Shown here piece after piece: positions 1 through 12,929 of a DNA stretch of 64,000 nt (position 1 is the first letter of the stretch; each line of letters opens with the position of its first letter). Below the pieces are notes generated by a model. It was not told the origin of the DNA. It made no database searches and saw only the letters and a program-made list of their open reading frames with translations. Origin of the DNA: Pseudisothecium myosuroides (taxonomy: Eukaryota > Streptophyta > Bryopsida > Hypnales > Lembophyllaceae); the NCBI GenBank assembly GCA_951799445.1, contig OX637297.1:1674001-1738000 (forward strand). The letters are read 5' to 3'. The position numbers and the translations under genes are program-made.

Positions 1-618
1 TGTGTTTTTTGAAATTGAAATCTCTTCTAAACTACAAACATGTAGTATTTGAACCATGTTTCTACATGAATGCTATTCATACAACTTCATACAACAATTC
101 ATAAAATGAAAAAGACAACTTTATAAAGAATAATGCACATCCACGCAAGCACCAAAATAAAAAACTAATCTTCCGAGAATGTATCTATACACCTAGCCAA
201 TGCAACTGAATTTTAAAGCAGGTATTTGTTTGTTGTTGCAAAAAATTTCAATTTTTCTTCTGCATAGCAATCCTAAATTGTATACACTAAATTAAATAAC
301 ACTTAAAAGAATCGCCTACACTTGACAATTATTCATCCTAAATCATTATGCCTCATTAAAAACCAAAATCTCTAATGTATGAAAATCATAGTATACCATA
401 TAATAGTAGCAACTATCAAACCAAAGACTGCAAGCACTAGATTTGACCATCAATGCTCAATTACTTGTTTTTTTTAATCATTTTGAAATATTTAAGAGGA
501 ATTTGGAGGTAATTAGAGGTCCTTAGGTATTCTAATGTTAAATAGTTGGTAGTACCAAAAACTAATAATAGATAGTTCTTAAGCCAAATATATGAGTACA
601 AAAAACTAATAATAACTT
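1..618. other. AT-rich intergenic DNA
   Basis: Very AT-rich with many A and T runs. No reading frame of gene-like composition, no RNA gene and no clear repeat boundary seen. Confidence 0.6.
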
Positions 619-622
619 TTAA

Positions 623-1539
623 CCCCTAAAGGCCCAAGGCCTTTTTCCTACCAAAAAACACTCAAAACTGCCATTTCTATAGCAAAAAGTAAAAAAAAAT
701 TCAAATTGCTTTTTTTTCTTCACATCTAACCATAGGATCTTAAACCTAATTGGTATGAAAATGTGTGGAAAAAATTTCAGAATTTTTGACAGCACAGATT
801 GCAAGATATCTATGTTTAAAGTGGAAAAAACAAATTTTTCAACACATTGCAGGACCAGATTTTTTGACTTTAAACATTTTTAACTTAAATTTTTTGCACT
901 ACAGTGTCTTGAGCTTTAAATCTTTATAGTGGAGAATTGAGTTGAGAGTCTAGGAAAAAAAAATTCAAAAAAAATTAATTATCATTCTTAAAAAGAATGT
1001 TAAGTAGAAGTAGGTACAAGATAGAAGGAAAATCTAAAATATTCATATATTTTAGATGGAATTAAAATGCACTAATCCCAATGGTGAGATTGTTCTAGCA
1101 AGTAAACTAAACCATTCCAAAAAAAAATTGAAAAATTACAAAAATTGCATTCCGAAATGAATCCTACAAGTTATTTTTTTCAAGAAGATGCTCTAACTGC
1201 CCGAAAAACAAGAATGTCCATAACTTCCTCATAACAAATCCAAATGAAATAAATCAAAGCTTTCCAGATAGACAAAAATATAATCTATGAGGAAAAAAAT
1301 ATTTTTTTTTAAAATTCAAAATTTTTAAAATTTTTTTTGTTGCCCCCCGTCCCCACGCATTCCAAGAAATGGCATAACTTCTCGCTCAAAGGTCCGATTT
1401 CAATTTTTTTTTCTACCACGTACCTCTCTCAATTCTTCATGTTCACAAAAAGTTTCAAAAAATCAGGAGAAAATTTCAGCCCGTAGGTATCTGCCCGAAA
1501 ATGCATTTGTCCCCCAAAGGGACAATGGGCTTTTAGGGG
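623..1539. mobile_element. piggyBac-like miniature element (non-autonomous)
   Basis: The segment begins CCCCTAAAGGCCCA and ends with the inverted counterpart TGGGCTTTTAGGGG. Both ends are flanked by TTAA (619-622 and 1540-1543), the target duplication typical of the piggyBac superfamily. The match continues outward as ACTTTTAA/TTAAAAGT, so the ends form a 22-bp inverted repeat with about one mismatch if the target site is counted. The 917-bp interior has no credible ORF, so the element would be non-autonomous. A broken piggyBac transposase lies at 18.2-20.7 kb in the same window and could represent the mobilising family. TTAA is common in AT-rich DNA, so family assignment rests mainly on the shared ends. 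Confidence 0.55.
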
Positions 1540-1559
1540 TTAAAAGTAGGTTAGGGAAT

Positions 1560-1990
1560 AGAACTTTTTTGTTAGAAGATTTCGAGAAAAAAAGGTGGTT
1601 TGGGTCAAAATCAAAGATAGGAAGTGTATGAGATGGAAAATGTTAGGGTAGGTGAACCTTGTATAAGGTGTAAGAAGATGAAAAATATAAGAGGTAGATG
1701 AAGTTTGTGTAAGGAGTAAAAATATGGAAGATGGAAAAGATGGGGTGAAGCATATGAATAGAGGATAAGGAGAATAAGAGTCAAAAGTTTCTTTAGGTGT
1801 AAAATATAAGGGATGTAAGAGTTAGGTGAAAGGTATAAAAAGTGTATGAGGATGTAAGAGATAGCTGAGACATGTGGAATGGTAAAGATGTAAGAGATGA
1901 ATTAATAGCAAAGTCAAGTTACAAAGAATAGAAGTTAAAGTTGAAAGAGATGTAAAGTAAAAGGAGGAAGAGCTTGCAAGCTATTTAAAA
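1560..1990. repeat. purine-rich low-complexity tract
   Basis: About 430 bp strongly biased to A and G on the plus strand, with degenerate recurrences of short words such as GTAAGAGATG, GTGTAAGAAGATG and GGAAGATGG. No fixed period is obvious. It looks like an old, diverged simple or minisatellite repeat. It starts just beyond the right end of the miniature element. Confidence 0.45.
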
Positions 1991-4668
1991 GAATCAAGTG
2001 GAGCACCAAGACAACATTCTCAACGACCATTTCTGCAACATATTTTCAATTCACATCTACTTCTAATAGCTTTCATCCTTTCATTTTTACAATTTTCCAA
2101 GTTATTTCCTTAGTTCTAAATGCGATAGTTTAGAAGAAGAGTCTCTTTCGTCCACACCTTGTTTTTCTTCCACTTATAGTTTCTGAAGTACCTTTTTAAT
2201 AGCTTTGAAATTTTGTGAATGCATTTTTATTGTTGTTAGTTTTCCAAAAAACTAAGACTCATAGGATTGGAAGCTTATAAGGAGGATTTATGCACTCCAA
2301 GAAAATGGCGCCTTATATAATAGAAATTGACAACTTTTTGTCCAAACCAACAAATTGACCTCTAGACACTTCGGGTTCTATTGTTTTGAACATTTTGTTT
2401 AGGTTTTGTAGACTTTTGGTCAAATCTCAAGGATAAGGGCTTCATGTTATCTGAAAGTGCCGAATCCTAGAAAGCCTTGTCAACTCAAAGCTTCCACGTT
2501 GAGGTACTTGTTGTTGAGCTTGAGGTCGTCGGATGGCCATGGCAATGATGAAAGTCATCAGTCTTGAAGGGAGCTCTATTCTGTAGCTTGACAGCTGCGT
2601 TCTTTTGTTGCAAGGTTGTGTAGAACATCTATGGCAATTGTAGCTATGAGTAAAAGGTGGACGTTTTCAAAAATGACAACATTCTGCTTGGAGATTATAG
2701 TCAAGACGTGAAGCTCACATCTACTACTAGCTAGAAATTTTCTTCCAAATCAATAAAACTTCAATAGTTTTTTGTTGATTTGGACACTGCATTGACCATT
2801 TCAACACTTTTTCAAGGATTTTGTCAAGTTTGTTTGGAAGCCCAACTCTTTTATGTTGATTTTGGTACTGTATCTCTAAGTCAAGTCTTTAAATAGGTCC
2901 CGGATATCATTAGAGATCATGATATCAATTTAGAACCTTAGTTTGTTTGCATGTTGAATTTCCACAAAGCATTCTGTTGCCATTCGCGTTCTTCTCTTGT
3001 CGAAATCCCCCTTGCCCTTAGTGCTGCACAATCAAATGCAATGCATAGATATTTTAGTTGCGCACTTGCACGCTGACAAGAGGGATTTCACGTTGTTGAG
3101 ACAAATTTATTGAGCTACAACAAGTAGAAATTGGAGTAGTAGGAGGAAGTCAGAATGAAATCCTAGCCCATTCCCTTACAATCCAAGGAATTGCTAGGTC
3201 TTTTGTTAGGTCTTTGAAGGAGTTTTTGAAGGTTAAAAATCATTTTTTTGGAGTGCAATGAATTTCCCTCTGTTGTTGTGAATCTTGATTTTTGTTCTCA
3301 ATATTACACAAATTCTATTACATTTGTTGAGGATCACTACAGAGATTTCATTATGATTGTTTGTGATTTTAAGCTACTATGCTACTAATGACACTGGTGT
3401 TAATGAGAATCATAGCTAAGAGCTATATACCCTTGTTGCTGGCAAGGCAGTGTTAAGCTACTTTTGGGTTTCTTCTGGGTTTGATTTTGTTTTGGGTTTG
3501 AGTTTGCTCACCTTGGAAAGTGACGAAGTTCAAGATTTCAGCCATCTAACTATATCATATTGCTACGTATTTTGAAGCAGAAGACCTAACAAAAATTGTC
3601 CTACATCCACGTCAAGCTGCACCTAAAACCCTAATACCTACATAGAATGCATTTTTAAAATTATCAAGAAATTTCTTGGTGATGCTTTACGTTGGTAGAG
3701 GCAAGTTTTTTTTGGATTTTGATTTTGATTGTGGATTTGAGCTAGTGAAACCTATTGACATGAATCAATCTATTTTGATTGCAACAAAACATTGAGTGCC
3801 GTGTCAATTGGAGGGATTCTGCCCACAAATGTAAAAAGATTCATAACCTCGGCACTTTGTGAGCTTCAAATCCTAACAGGGTTGCTAGCGTGTGAGCCTA
3901 AGAGCGGTGAATTTTTCTTAGCAAAAAAAGGATGATGGACCTATGACTATGGATGTAGGGAATTTTAATTTATCATAAATTTGGGTTCATTTTTTCAAAA
4001 TTTTAGTCACTTACAACCATTCTTGAAAAACCTTAATTGTAACAACTAATCAGACATCACCAGAATTCAATGTCCGAGAATTTGTTCCAAAAAAACCATC
4101 TGAGAGAATTTAGGATTTTTTAGAAATAGGAAAAAAAAATTAAAATAATCTAAAATAAGGCATTTGGAACTTGGAAGGACTTTGTGGTTTTAAGATTTAA
4201 CCAAAAAATTGAAAGTGAAAACCACTTCTACATTCTAGTAGGTTTACGGTTGCCTACTTGTACAAATGTAGAGGATATAAAATATAAAGTTGAAAATCAT
4301 CAAATTCATTTGCTCAATTATATAAGAAAACCCTAAATCTGAGAATGTGACAAAATAATTGACAAAAAAAGCTTTTACATACATAAGGATCTTTTGAAAT
4401 TTTTGAAAAGAGAGGATACTATAACAATCAAAAACTCTCCAAACAAGTTTTCTGTTAAGGATTTAGGGTCATAATGAAAAACCTGTAATGGTGAATTGTA
4501 ATCAAATTATAAAAACTCTATAAAAATGGTTTTGTTTTTTTGCAACAACCCAAAATTGCATAGAGGAAGAAATGACGCCCAAAACATAGCCAAAAAAGAC
4601 ATAAATCCAATCAAAATGAAAGTCAACACATAATAGTTTGATTCACAAGATATATCAATCTCATGAGT
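1991..4668. other. intergenic DNA without recognisable genes
   Basis: No reading frame above background, no RNA gene and no repeat boundary I can support. Around 2400-3700 the composition is less AT-rich and resembles old non-coding or decayed transcribed sequence, but nothing specific can be assigned. Confidence 0.4.
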
Positions 4669-7051
4669 CTAAGTGGCGGTGGACTTAGTCGCAGAATCCT
4701 GAGTTGTAGACGACTCAAAAGTCTCTCCACCCTTGGACGCTGATCTATTTATAAGTTCTAGAATATTTAGAGCGTATTTAGGTTTACAGGATTTTGGTTT
4801 AGAGCATCCAAATTCCTCAAATGCCGATGCCATTTGCTCGGCATACACGGGAAGATCAAAAGACTTCTGAGGTCTCAAAAGAAGACTTTGTCTCTTTGTC
4901 AATGCATGTACATGCATCACTTCTTCACGACTGAAAACACAAATGAAAAAATGTCAAGCTCATACAATATAACTATATAAGTAGTAGCCTGCACAAAAAC
5001 AAATTGAAAATCTTGAAACTTACTTACTAGGTCTATCCTTCCAAACAAACTTCCAAGGCACCACGATCACAACATCCGGATCTTGTGAAGACTCAACCGG
5101 TGGCGGCACTTGTATGACTTCAGCTGCCACCATAGCCGGAATGATCTTTTTCATGAGTAGAAGAACGGCGTTAAAAATCTCCTTGTTCGCCTCCAAAATC
5201 ACAATGTAGCATCCAGTGCCATGACATGTTATAATGGATGCTCTTGCGATAAACAATATGCAACTCATTAGTTCAGTGTTTCATGAAATGAATTATAAAT
5301 TGAATGCAAAATCATTGAATTCGAAACTTACATGTAGATGCTGTGCAATCCAAAACCAAATCTCCTTCTTTAATTGTCCCTTCTATAAAGAACTGCAAGA
5401 ACCTAACGTCCTTTTTGAGAGCCCCCCGCCACGGCATGAAAGTTGCCGTATTCATCAATTGGATGTCCTTGTTGGTGTAATTCATGTACATGTTGTCCTT
5501 TTGAAGGTCTACTCTTGCCTTTGCCATTGCCTTTGACCTCTTGTATTGGAACCTTACTTTCCCTTTCTTGGTAATATCCTTCACCAAGACGGTCATTCTG
5601 AACTTCAATGTCTGCAAGTGTTGAAAAAATCATACATTAGAATTAATGACAGATGAAAAAATGTCAAATATTTATTAAATCATGAAGATTTCAAAAAATC
5701 GTACCGTCGTCGTTTAAGGGTGAGGTCAAGTGCATCCGGTTCATATTCAACCAATCTTCCTTCTCCACCAATGTTGGATACAATAAACACAATCCTACAA
5801 TGTTACTCTTTGAAGCGCCACAACGTGAATGAAAAACAATCAAACAGCCATGGTCCTACAAGTGCTTCTCTACAAAGAGAAACACATTATTTAGGGCCTT
5901 GCATTCCTTGTCCAAGTTCCACGCAAGCACCGCATGCATCGGAAATGAAAATTCTTGAATAGGCAAGTTCTCCGAGCACTTGATCAGGATGAAGTCCACT
6001 CTTAGACGACTGCTCACTACACCATCGTAAGTGGAAGCCTTCCCTACCTCCATCTACAACCACACAATTGTCCAGTCAGTCAGTCATTGCCAAAAAAACA
6101 TTTACATCATTCCATAATATTATGCATTTGTAAATTTCAAATAACAAATGCTTACCTTTTTCAAGAAGTCCATCACCTTGGTATAGCAATTTGGTGTGTC
6201 TTCATTTACATTATTTTGGACTTCAATAATAGACACGTTGAGAATCAACTCCTCAAAGGTGACGTCGTCATCATCACCAAGGCATATTACTTGAGTACCT
6301 TGCGTAACCATGTCCTCTGTCAATTCCTGAAGGACCGCTTTCCTCTTCATTCTACTTCAAGATCCACCTTGCATTTAAGAGCCTTGGACCACCAAAGATA
6401 ATGCTAGAACTTGTCCGGCATCTTTGATGTTCTTCTTACCTTTGCCCTTTTCCTTCCCTTCCTTCTCCGCCTCTTTCTCTTTCTCTGCCACCTTCACCAA
6501 CCGCTCTACTTCTCCCTTTTCTTTGTTTTACCAAACTTTTGGTACTTTGTCTTCTTTCTTCTTGTCAATAACCATCTTTTTCGCAATGGCCTTCTTCTTT
6601 TGCGCGTCAGTGAAATCAGCAAACTTGGGAACATCCAAGTCAATGACTCCAAAGCTGTCGAATGTCTTCTGAAAAGCTGTCTTGGACGGATGGATGAATG
6701 TCACTAGACATTCAAGGTACCACCCTCCACCGGAAAGATGTGATGTTGTAAACGTCCAAAGTTGTTTTCCGGTATACATGCACTCCTTAGAATTTTGATC
6801 CAGCCATGTGGATAAGAATGGAAGAAGATCCTTTTGAGCAATGGCATTTTTGGTAGAAGCTCATGCTTGAAGTAACTGCAACACAACATAGAAAAATGCA
6901 TTAGTGACTACATTTCAATTACAAAAACAAGACACATACAACTCAAAATTGCTTTGCATGATGTTCCATTGCTATATACTAAACACATTTGCATGCAATT
7001 CTACAAAATCAATCATAATATTCACAATACAAAAATAATTTAAAAATAAAT

Positions 7052-7172
7052 AAATTCTAGTATAAACCAAAAGTAGAAGTATTGTGAGGTACTTCAAATA
7101 CCCGTTTTGGATCCAAAAGGGGTATTTGGAGTACCTCACGATATTCTTACTTTTGGTTTACGCTAGAAATTT
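7052..7172. repeat. perfect-looking hairpin, copy 1
   Basis: A foldback with arms of about 55-60 bp centred near 7113: TGAGGTACTTCAAATACCC on the left is mirrored by GGGTATTTGGAGTACCTCA on the right, extending outward through ACCAAAAGTA/TACTTTTGGT and TTCTAG/CTAGAA. It lies in the first intron of the decayed minus-strand gene. It could be a miniature inverted-repeat element or a small-RNA hairpin. A related hairpin lies about 420 bp away. Confidence 0.6.
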
Positions 7173-7469
7173 AAAAAAAAATTCACTTGTTTTTTGAACT
7201 ATCATGTGCAAAACATGTATCTCATAGAATGAAAGTAGTAAGATTTAAAAACTTCAAACAAGTCCTGGAAAACAACTTTTCAAACGGCCTACTCTGATTT
7301 ATCATAATAAAAGTGACTTTGCAATTAAAAAAATAAAAGTCACAAACAATTCAGCATTGTTTTGATTGATGAATACATTTAAAAAAACAAAAAAAACATT
7401 GGATGAAATTCTAGTGAAAGAATCAAAATTACCACAATACAAATACAATCATATAAAAAAAAAGTCAAA

Positions 7470-7608
7470 AATATTTAAATATTTAAAACCAAAACCAAAA
7501 ATGGGAGTATAGTGAGGTACTTCAAATACCCCTTTCAGGTCCAAAAGGGATATTAGAAGTACCTCACAGTACCTCCACTTTTGGTTTTGTCTTCAAATTT
7601 TTAAATTT
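7470..7608. repeat. hairpin, copy 2 of the same foldback
   Basis: Shares the core TGAGGTACTTCAAATACCCC and its mirrored arm with the copy near 7.1 kb, at an offset of about 420 bp. Flanking sequence is also duplicated: the exon fragment at 7690-7750 has a diverged counterpart at about 7260-7322. The pair therefore arose by tandem duplication of a ~425-bp segment rather than by two independent insertions. Confidence 0.55.
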
Positions 7609-8000
7609 TCTGACACCATCAATTGAACTCTTAATCGCACAAACTATGAATTAAAATGAATGAATGAAATTATGATTGAAAAAATTGAAACAAGTACCAA
7701 AAAATAGCTCTTTGAACGGCTTGGTCTGCTCTATCATAATTCAAGAATGAATCAAATTTCTTGAATGAATTTTGTCCCTTCAGAGTTGGGTCAAACGCTT
7801 GATCCCATAACTTCCTCCTCCATCCTTTGATATACTCTATAAGAACCTCCAGTTCAAATAGGGATGCCATGTTGATGTTGAGGTTGTCGTCCTCCACTAC
7901 CTTCGCGAAGTAGTCAATTGCAGCATCCTGAATTTGAATGAAGGTTGCAATCATAAATTTCTGATTAGAAGCAAATGAAAATGAAGTAATTGAAATTTTA

Positions 8001-8593
8001 CACATTCCTAAAGTAAAAATCCCCGTGCATTATAATTGAAGAAAGATATAGAGAATAATTTATCCCCGTCCACCAAGCGCACTTGTTGAGAAAGGGCCCA
8101 AGCTTCTCTTCAGAAATCGGTGTGGAAGTACGGAAACTCAAAATGGATACAAATAGATTAGAATAGGATTAGGATAGAGTCAAAAAAATTTGATTTTTGG
8201 TAAAACATAGAGGATTTGATTTAACTACTGATAACTTGAGAGTAGTCAGTTTTTGTATTGCCAGAATTGTTACGGCTGGTTTATCACCAGAAGTAAAATG
8301 GATCCGGAATCCGGAATTGTCCCGGATGGATGGAACCTACGGCCTAGAGTTCCAGTCTATGAACCTAGGGTACAGTTACGAGAACAATCTCCTACTCGTT
8401 CTCCACTAGGAACGGTTAGTTGCTCGTTGGATACTTAAGTTTATCGCCGCTTCATTCTTCTCCCTTTCTATTTTGCAGGACTTTGCGCGCGCGTAGTTGA
8501 GTGAAAGAGTAGTGAGATAGAGATTGTGCCAGGGAGAGAAAGGTGAGGTCGGGGCCATTTGCGCCAGATTAGTAGTCCTTGTGTCAGTAAACC
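8001..8593. other. gap between two decayed genes
   Basis: Sequence becomes less AT-rich after about 8200. Short open stretches at 8197-8440 overlap in two frames and show no recognisable domain. Could hold a promoter or 5' exon of the plus-strand unit that follows, but I see no decisive signal. Confidence 0.35.
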
Positions 8594-9358
8594 ATGGTGG
8601 AGGGTAGCGATCTGAAAACCCGTAGACATACGGTCACGGCCCGAATAGTTTGTCCGGCTATTCCTTTTGATTTGACCATTTGGAAGCAGTTAGAAGAGGA
8701 TCTAATGTGTATAGGGTGTGTCGGATTGATACGAAGGTCGTGGAACATCAAAGACCTGGAGATGATTGAGGAGCTCATCTCAGGGGTTCCAAATCACTAC
8801 GAGTTGACGGTTAGGGGTTGACTCATAGTTTGGACCGAGGATGTTTGGGCGGAGGTGTATGAGTTCAAGAAAAACGGATCCGGATTAGCTTCCCGATCAG
8901 ATAAGTACACAAGTGGAAAGTTCCGGAATCCGACCAATGCAAAGAAGGGGTACGCCATTTGTGATTGTAAGAACAATAGGCATAGACGGGGTCTGGAATT
9001 CCTGATTCCGCTCTTCTATCTGGAAAAGCCTACACGGGTTACGGTCACGGTGGCTAAAATCCTCTTTGGAGATTTGAAGGATAGGTTCGTACATTGGAGT
9101 AGGGTTATCGCGGGCATGGTGTCGAAACTGGTGGAACATGTGTCGAGGGGTAAATACAGCCCTCTCAGCCCGTACTTATTCCATCTCTATCACCAAAAGG
9201 AGGTTCTGAGTAGCTAGGAGGTGATAGCGTATGACACTGAAGCCACAATCCTGCAGTATGATCTTACGGATGAGGTTGAGCGGGATCAACCAGAGTCGGA
9301 GGAGGAAGAACGGCAGGAGGAGAAATTATTTCGGGTTTCAAAAGTTGTCTTTCTTTAG
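8594..9358 (+). pseudogene. unrecognised reading frame with in-frame stops
   Basis: A plus-strand frame opens at the ATG at 8594 (starting MVEGSDLKTRRH) and runs to about 9358, interrupted by TGA near 8819 and TAG near 9215. It shows coding-like composition, notably a region rich in basic and aromatic residues (about 8855-9200) followed by an acidic, glutamate-rich tail (about 9270-9330). Neither part gives a domain I recognise. It may be the first exon of the decayed unit starting at 10381, because both have the same strand and degree of decay, but no convincing splice junction links them. A transposon-borne gene is the likeliest origin. Confidence 0.35.
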
Positions 9359-10380
9359 AATTCCATGAACTTGCGCCGATGACTCTGTGGAATTAGTCTT
9401 TTGCTACAGTTTTTCTTACTTTAGATTTTTGTCAGTCGTCTTGCATTTGTTAGTTTGTAGATGGAATCAGCCAGTGCACCCGTTTGTTTGGAGATCACCA
9501 CGCTTGTTTTTTCCGACCAAAATTGTTTCTTTGGAAAGGGCGGTTTAGGGTGCGCTTGGAACGGTGACAGAAAACAATATGCGGAATCTCGAATTTGTTC
9601 AATGCAAAGTGAAATTTGTCCTCTGTATGTATTTTTCCAAAGTGCACTTGTTGTGCTTATTTGGTTTTTGGAATTAGTGACCTCTGAACTCCCTGTGTTG
9701 CATCAATTTAGGAAGCCCTAGGGCTTGAAAATTTTAGGGTTAGAAGTCCATAAGTGAGCAAGTGACCCAGACTGACTTGAATTGAGTTGTCCAGCCGAGG
9801 TGCTAAAGAATAGTACTGGTATGAATTTGTTTTAATTTACTTCTAATTTTTTGCTTCAATTTGGAGAATCCCAATGTGATGGTTATGAAGGTATCAACAA
9901 CTACTGTGAGGATGATTTGTTATACCTCGGTGTCTTGAACTAGGTTGGTATCTTTCAATTTTACGGTTTGGGTTTAGGGTACTACATCTTTGGTGATTGG
10001 CTTCCAATTCTTGAATTGCAACCCGGGTTGTGCAATCTATGTTTTCGCAATTTACTGAAAGCATATGGTTATTCAATCGCCTTCTTTTGGGAGCTAGTTG
10101 TTTCGAATTGTTGACCACTTTGATGATGATTAAATACCGGGGGTTTGAATCTGAGGGGATTATTGACCATTTACGCTTCAATTAACCCATTCAATTCTAA
10201 TTGGCTGAACTTTGTTCTTTTGAATTGCTCAGCGTAGTTAGGAGAGACTTTGTGTGAATTCAACAATAGTCCTTAGTTTGCAAATTTTCTCATACTTGTC
10301 TGATCCCAAAGTATCCTCAATATGGTTCTAGTTGGATAGTCTGCAGTCTAATGAAACATTGATTTGCTTGTGTTCATCAG
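9359..10380. other. possible intron or spacer
   Basis: AT-rich sequence between two plus-strand coding relics. The open stretch at 9461-9721 shows no domain or codon structure. Best read as intron or spacer. Confidence 0.35.
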
Positions 10381-12929
10381 ATGACAAAGACAAAAACGAA
10401 GTAGATGGCTAAGGCAAGTGTGAAGCCTCGGGCCGATTGGCCAAAGGTGGATTGGAGCTGCCAAGGCGAGGATTTCTTTTCCAACGTCAGAAGGCTACAC
10501 AATTCTAGCCTGAATCCGAGAAAACAACTCACTAGTGACCATGTCAGTAACGAGGATGTTTTCTCTTTATTTGAGCAGAAAGGTTGTAGACTCAGTTCTC
10601 CAAAATTATCCCATGATGACAAACTAGGTCTTCTGAATATTTATTAGAGAGTGTTTGGAATTGAGGAGGTCACAAATAATGAAGTGCAAGGCTGGATTGT
10701 GAAGGGGTACATTGCAGAGAAAAAAAAATTTGAAATTAATTGGGCCACTGCTACTGCAATGACCGCTGTAGAGGTGGCTCGGAGAAAAAAACGTGACATT
10801 CCATCGCAAAACCCAACAAGGGATGGCTGCCATCACCCAAGTTATGATTCCAAGGGCAGTTTTCTACCTCACAGTGAAATTCATCTTCTTTCCAACTTAT
10901 CAGGCAAAGTTGGGGGTCCCAATAGCAGAATAGGAGAAAGAGCCAAATAGGAGAGCAATCTTCTTGGATATCATCCAACTTGTCGAAGACAGTGAGTGTT
11001 GAACCTGTTGTTTCTTGTCGGTACCCTTCATAGTTTTCAACAGCTGGAGTCTGTCCTTTTTCCGTGTCCTCAAAAGACGTTGCCCGTGTAGAAGAACTGA
11101 TAAGTTTAAATTCTGACATTTGGAAGGCAACTAAGAGTGAAATTACGGTCCTTGAAAGGAAAAGAAAACTCAATCAAGACAAACTTTTGGGTTTGAAGTT
11201 TTCTACGCAAGACAGAAATGTTGTCTTTGTAAAGTAAGCCAAAGACTTGGAGGAGAAAAAACAAGAATTCGACGCCAAAAGAAATTCAAGACTCCAACTT
11301 TCAATTGAGGTCAGCCAGCAATTCACTATTCTAGTTCAATTTCATATTGCAATATCAATTACCTTTTAGTTTTTTGTTGAATAAATTACTAGATGTATGA
11401 AGTGGAAGTTCTTTGAAACTACTGTCTATTTAGTGATTTGGATTTCATCATCAGCTGTATTTGGTGTTGGATTACAATCTTTCATAATAACGTTTTCAAA
11501 CAATTTTGATACCTTGTACTGTTATTAGTATTCACAAATTTGCCTAGTTCTTTAAGCAATTCATCAAGGCCAAGTTAAGGTTTGATTTTAAGTTGCATGA
11601 TTGTAGGAACTACAGGTTTAGGTGTTAAACTTTATATTCTAATAAAATAACGCTTTAGGATTTAGGGGTTCAGAAGCTTCTAGGATTTCTAATATTAGTT
11701 TCTGGAGCTTCAGACATTTCATTGGTGTACATCCAGAAGTTCAATAATCAAATGCAGCATTTGTTAACTCAAGGTGTTTTATTTCAATTTTGCTTTCAGA
11801 GGACAAACTAATTGAGGATTGGTGACTTGCTTATCTTGTAGTAGAGGCATTGTAAGATCAATGCATTGGGTGACTATATCAATTTAGTGAATGCATTGCT
11901 ACATTAGTTCTTTAATTTGTTTTCAAGCCCAATTTATATTGAAAACTATTTATGAGATAGTTATTCCTTCATATGTAATATGGTGTTTTGGGCTGTAATT
12001 TTATCTGGCAAAGGTATGGTTTTTTAAGATCTGTTTTTGTTCTACACAGTTGGAGATTCTACAAGGAAAAGTAGATTCAGCTAAAAATGCAGATGACAAA
12101 GCTACTCCATTGAAGAAGCTTCACAAACTGCAAAAGGAATTAAAAGTTTTGGATAGCAACTTGGATACAATGATGCGCAAGGTGGACATTGCTAATTCTT
12201 TATGTGACAATTTGCGGAAGATCGCTTACCAAGGGGAACAGGTGTTTGCTAATATCGAATCGGAAGACCATGACCTAGAAGAAGCAATTCTGCAAGCTAC
12301 CATACAGGTTAGCAAATTTAGTGTTCAACATGAAGCACTATCCAATCAAGCAGCAGAAATGCATCTTGGAGGGAGGATGTCATTGTGGCCAAAACCCATT
12401 TTACATCCTGCTGTTCCATAGTTGGTTTTGGATTCATCTCGCCATATTATTCAGTTGATGCCCAATGGTTGCTGCAAACGCTGGTACAATTGCAATGATG
12501 TCTTCTTGACTAGCTGCAAGCACTGTTATCACCCTGCATGCTTGATAGAGTATTTGAAAACGCACACCAATTGCTTGGTGTGTAATGAGAGACTCCATCC
12601 AGACTGGTGGTCAAGTTGGGGCATTTGTGATCTCGACGATGACTTGAAGCAGTTGGCCTGTGATTTGGATGTAGAGGCCAAAAGGAAAGACACAATCCAA
12701 GTATTGAAGAATTCAATGAAGTCAACTTCCACTGGTGTAGCAAGTGAGGTTCATTTGCAGTTCATAATTTTTTTGAAATCATGTTTCCTATTCCAAAAGC
12801 AATTCTTTGTTTTGAATATGAGTTGTTCCATGTGCTTTCTTTAGGACTATGTTCCTTCCCTGCAATTTTCCACTTCATTTGTAGGATTATTGTGCTTCTG
12901 TCCATGGCTATGCTCTTTGAGAAGCACTG

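Larger units (their letters stand above)
4669..7927 (-). pseudogene. decayed six-exon gene with methyltransferase-like motif
   Basis: Six minus-strand exons with good GT-AG borders can be traced: 7927-7698, 6875-6156, 6053-5705, 5611-5332, 5240-5028 and 4930-4669. The second exon encodes an acidic/lysine-rich stretch and holds in-frame stops (near 6525, 6375 and 6360); the third has one TAG. The fourth ends in GDLVLDCTAST and the fifth continues after splicing with IITCHGTGCYIVILEANKE. This resembles the SAM-binding loop plus following acidic strand of amino-type (N4/N6) DNA methyltransferases, where a motif like LDxxxGxGS is expected. A DPPY-type catalytic motif is not visible. The many stops say it is dead; the structure suggests an old transposon-borne or host gene. 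Functional assignment is inference with modest certainty; the exon structure is firmer. Confidence 0.4.
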
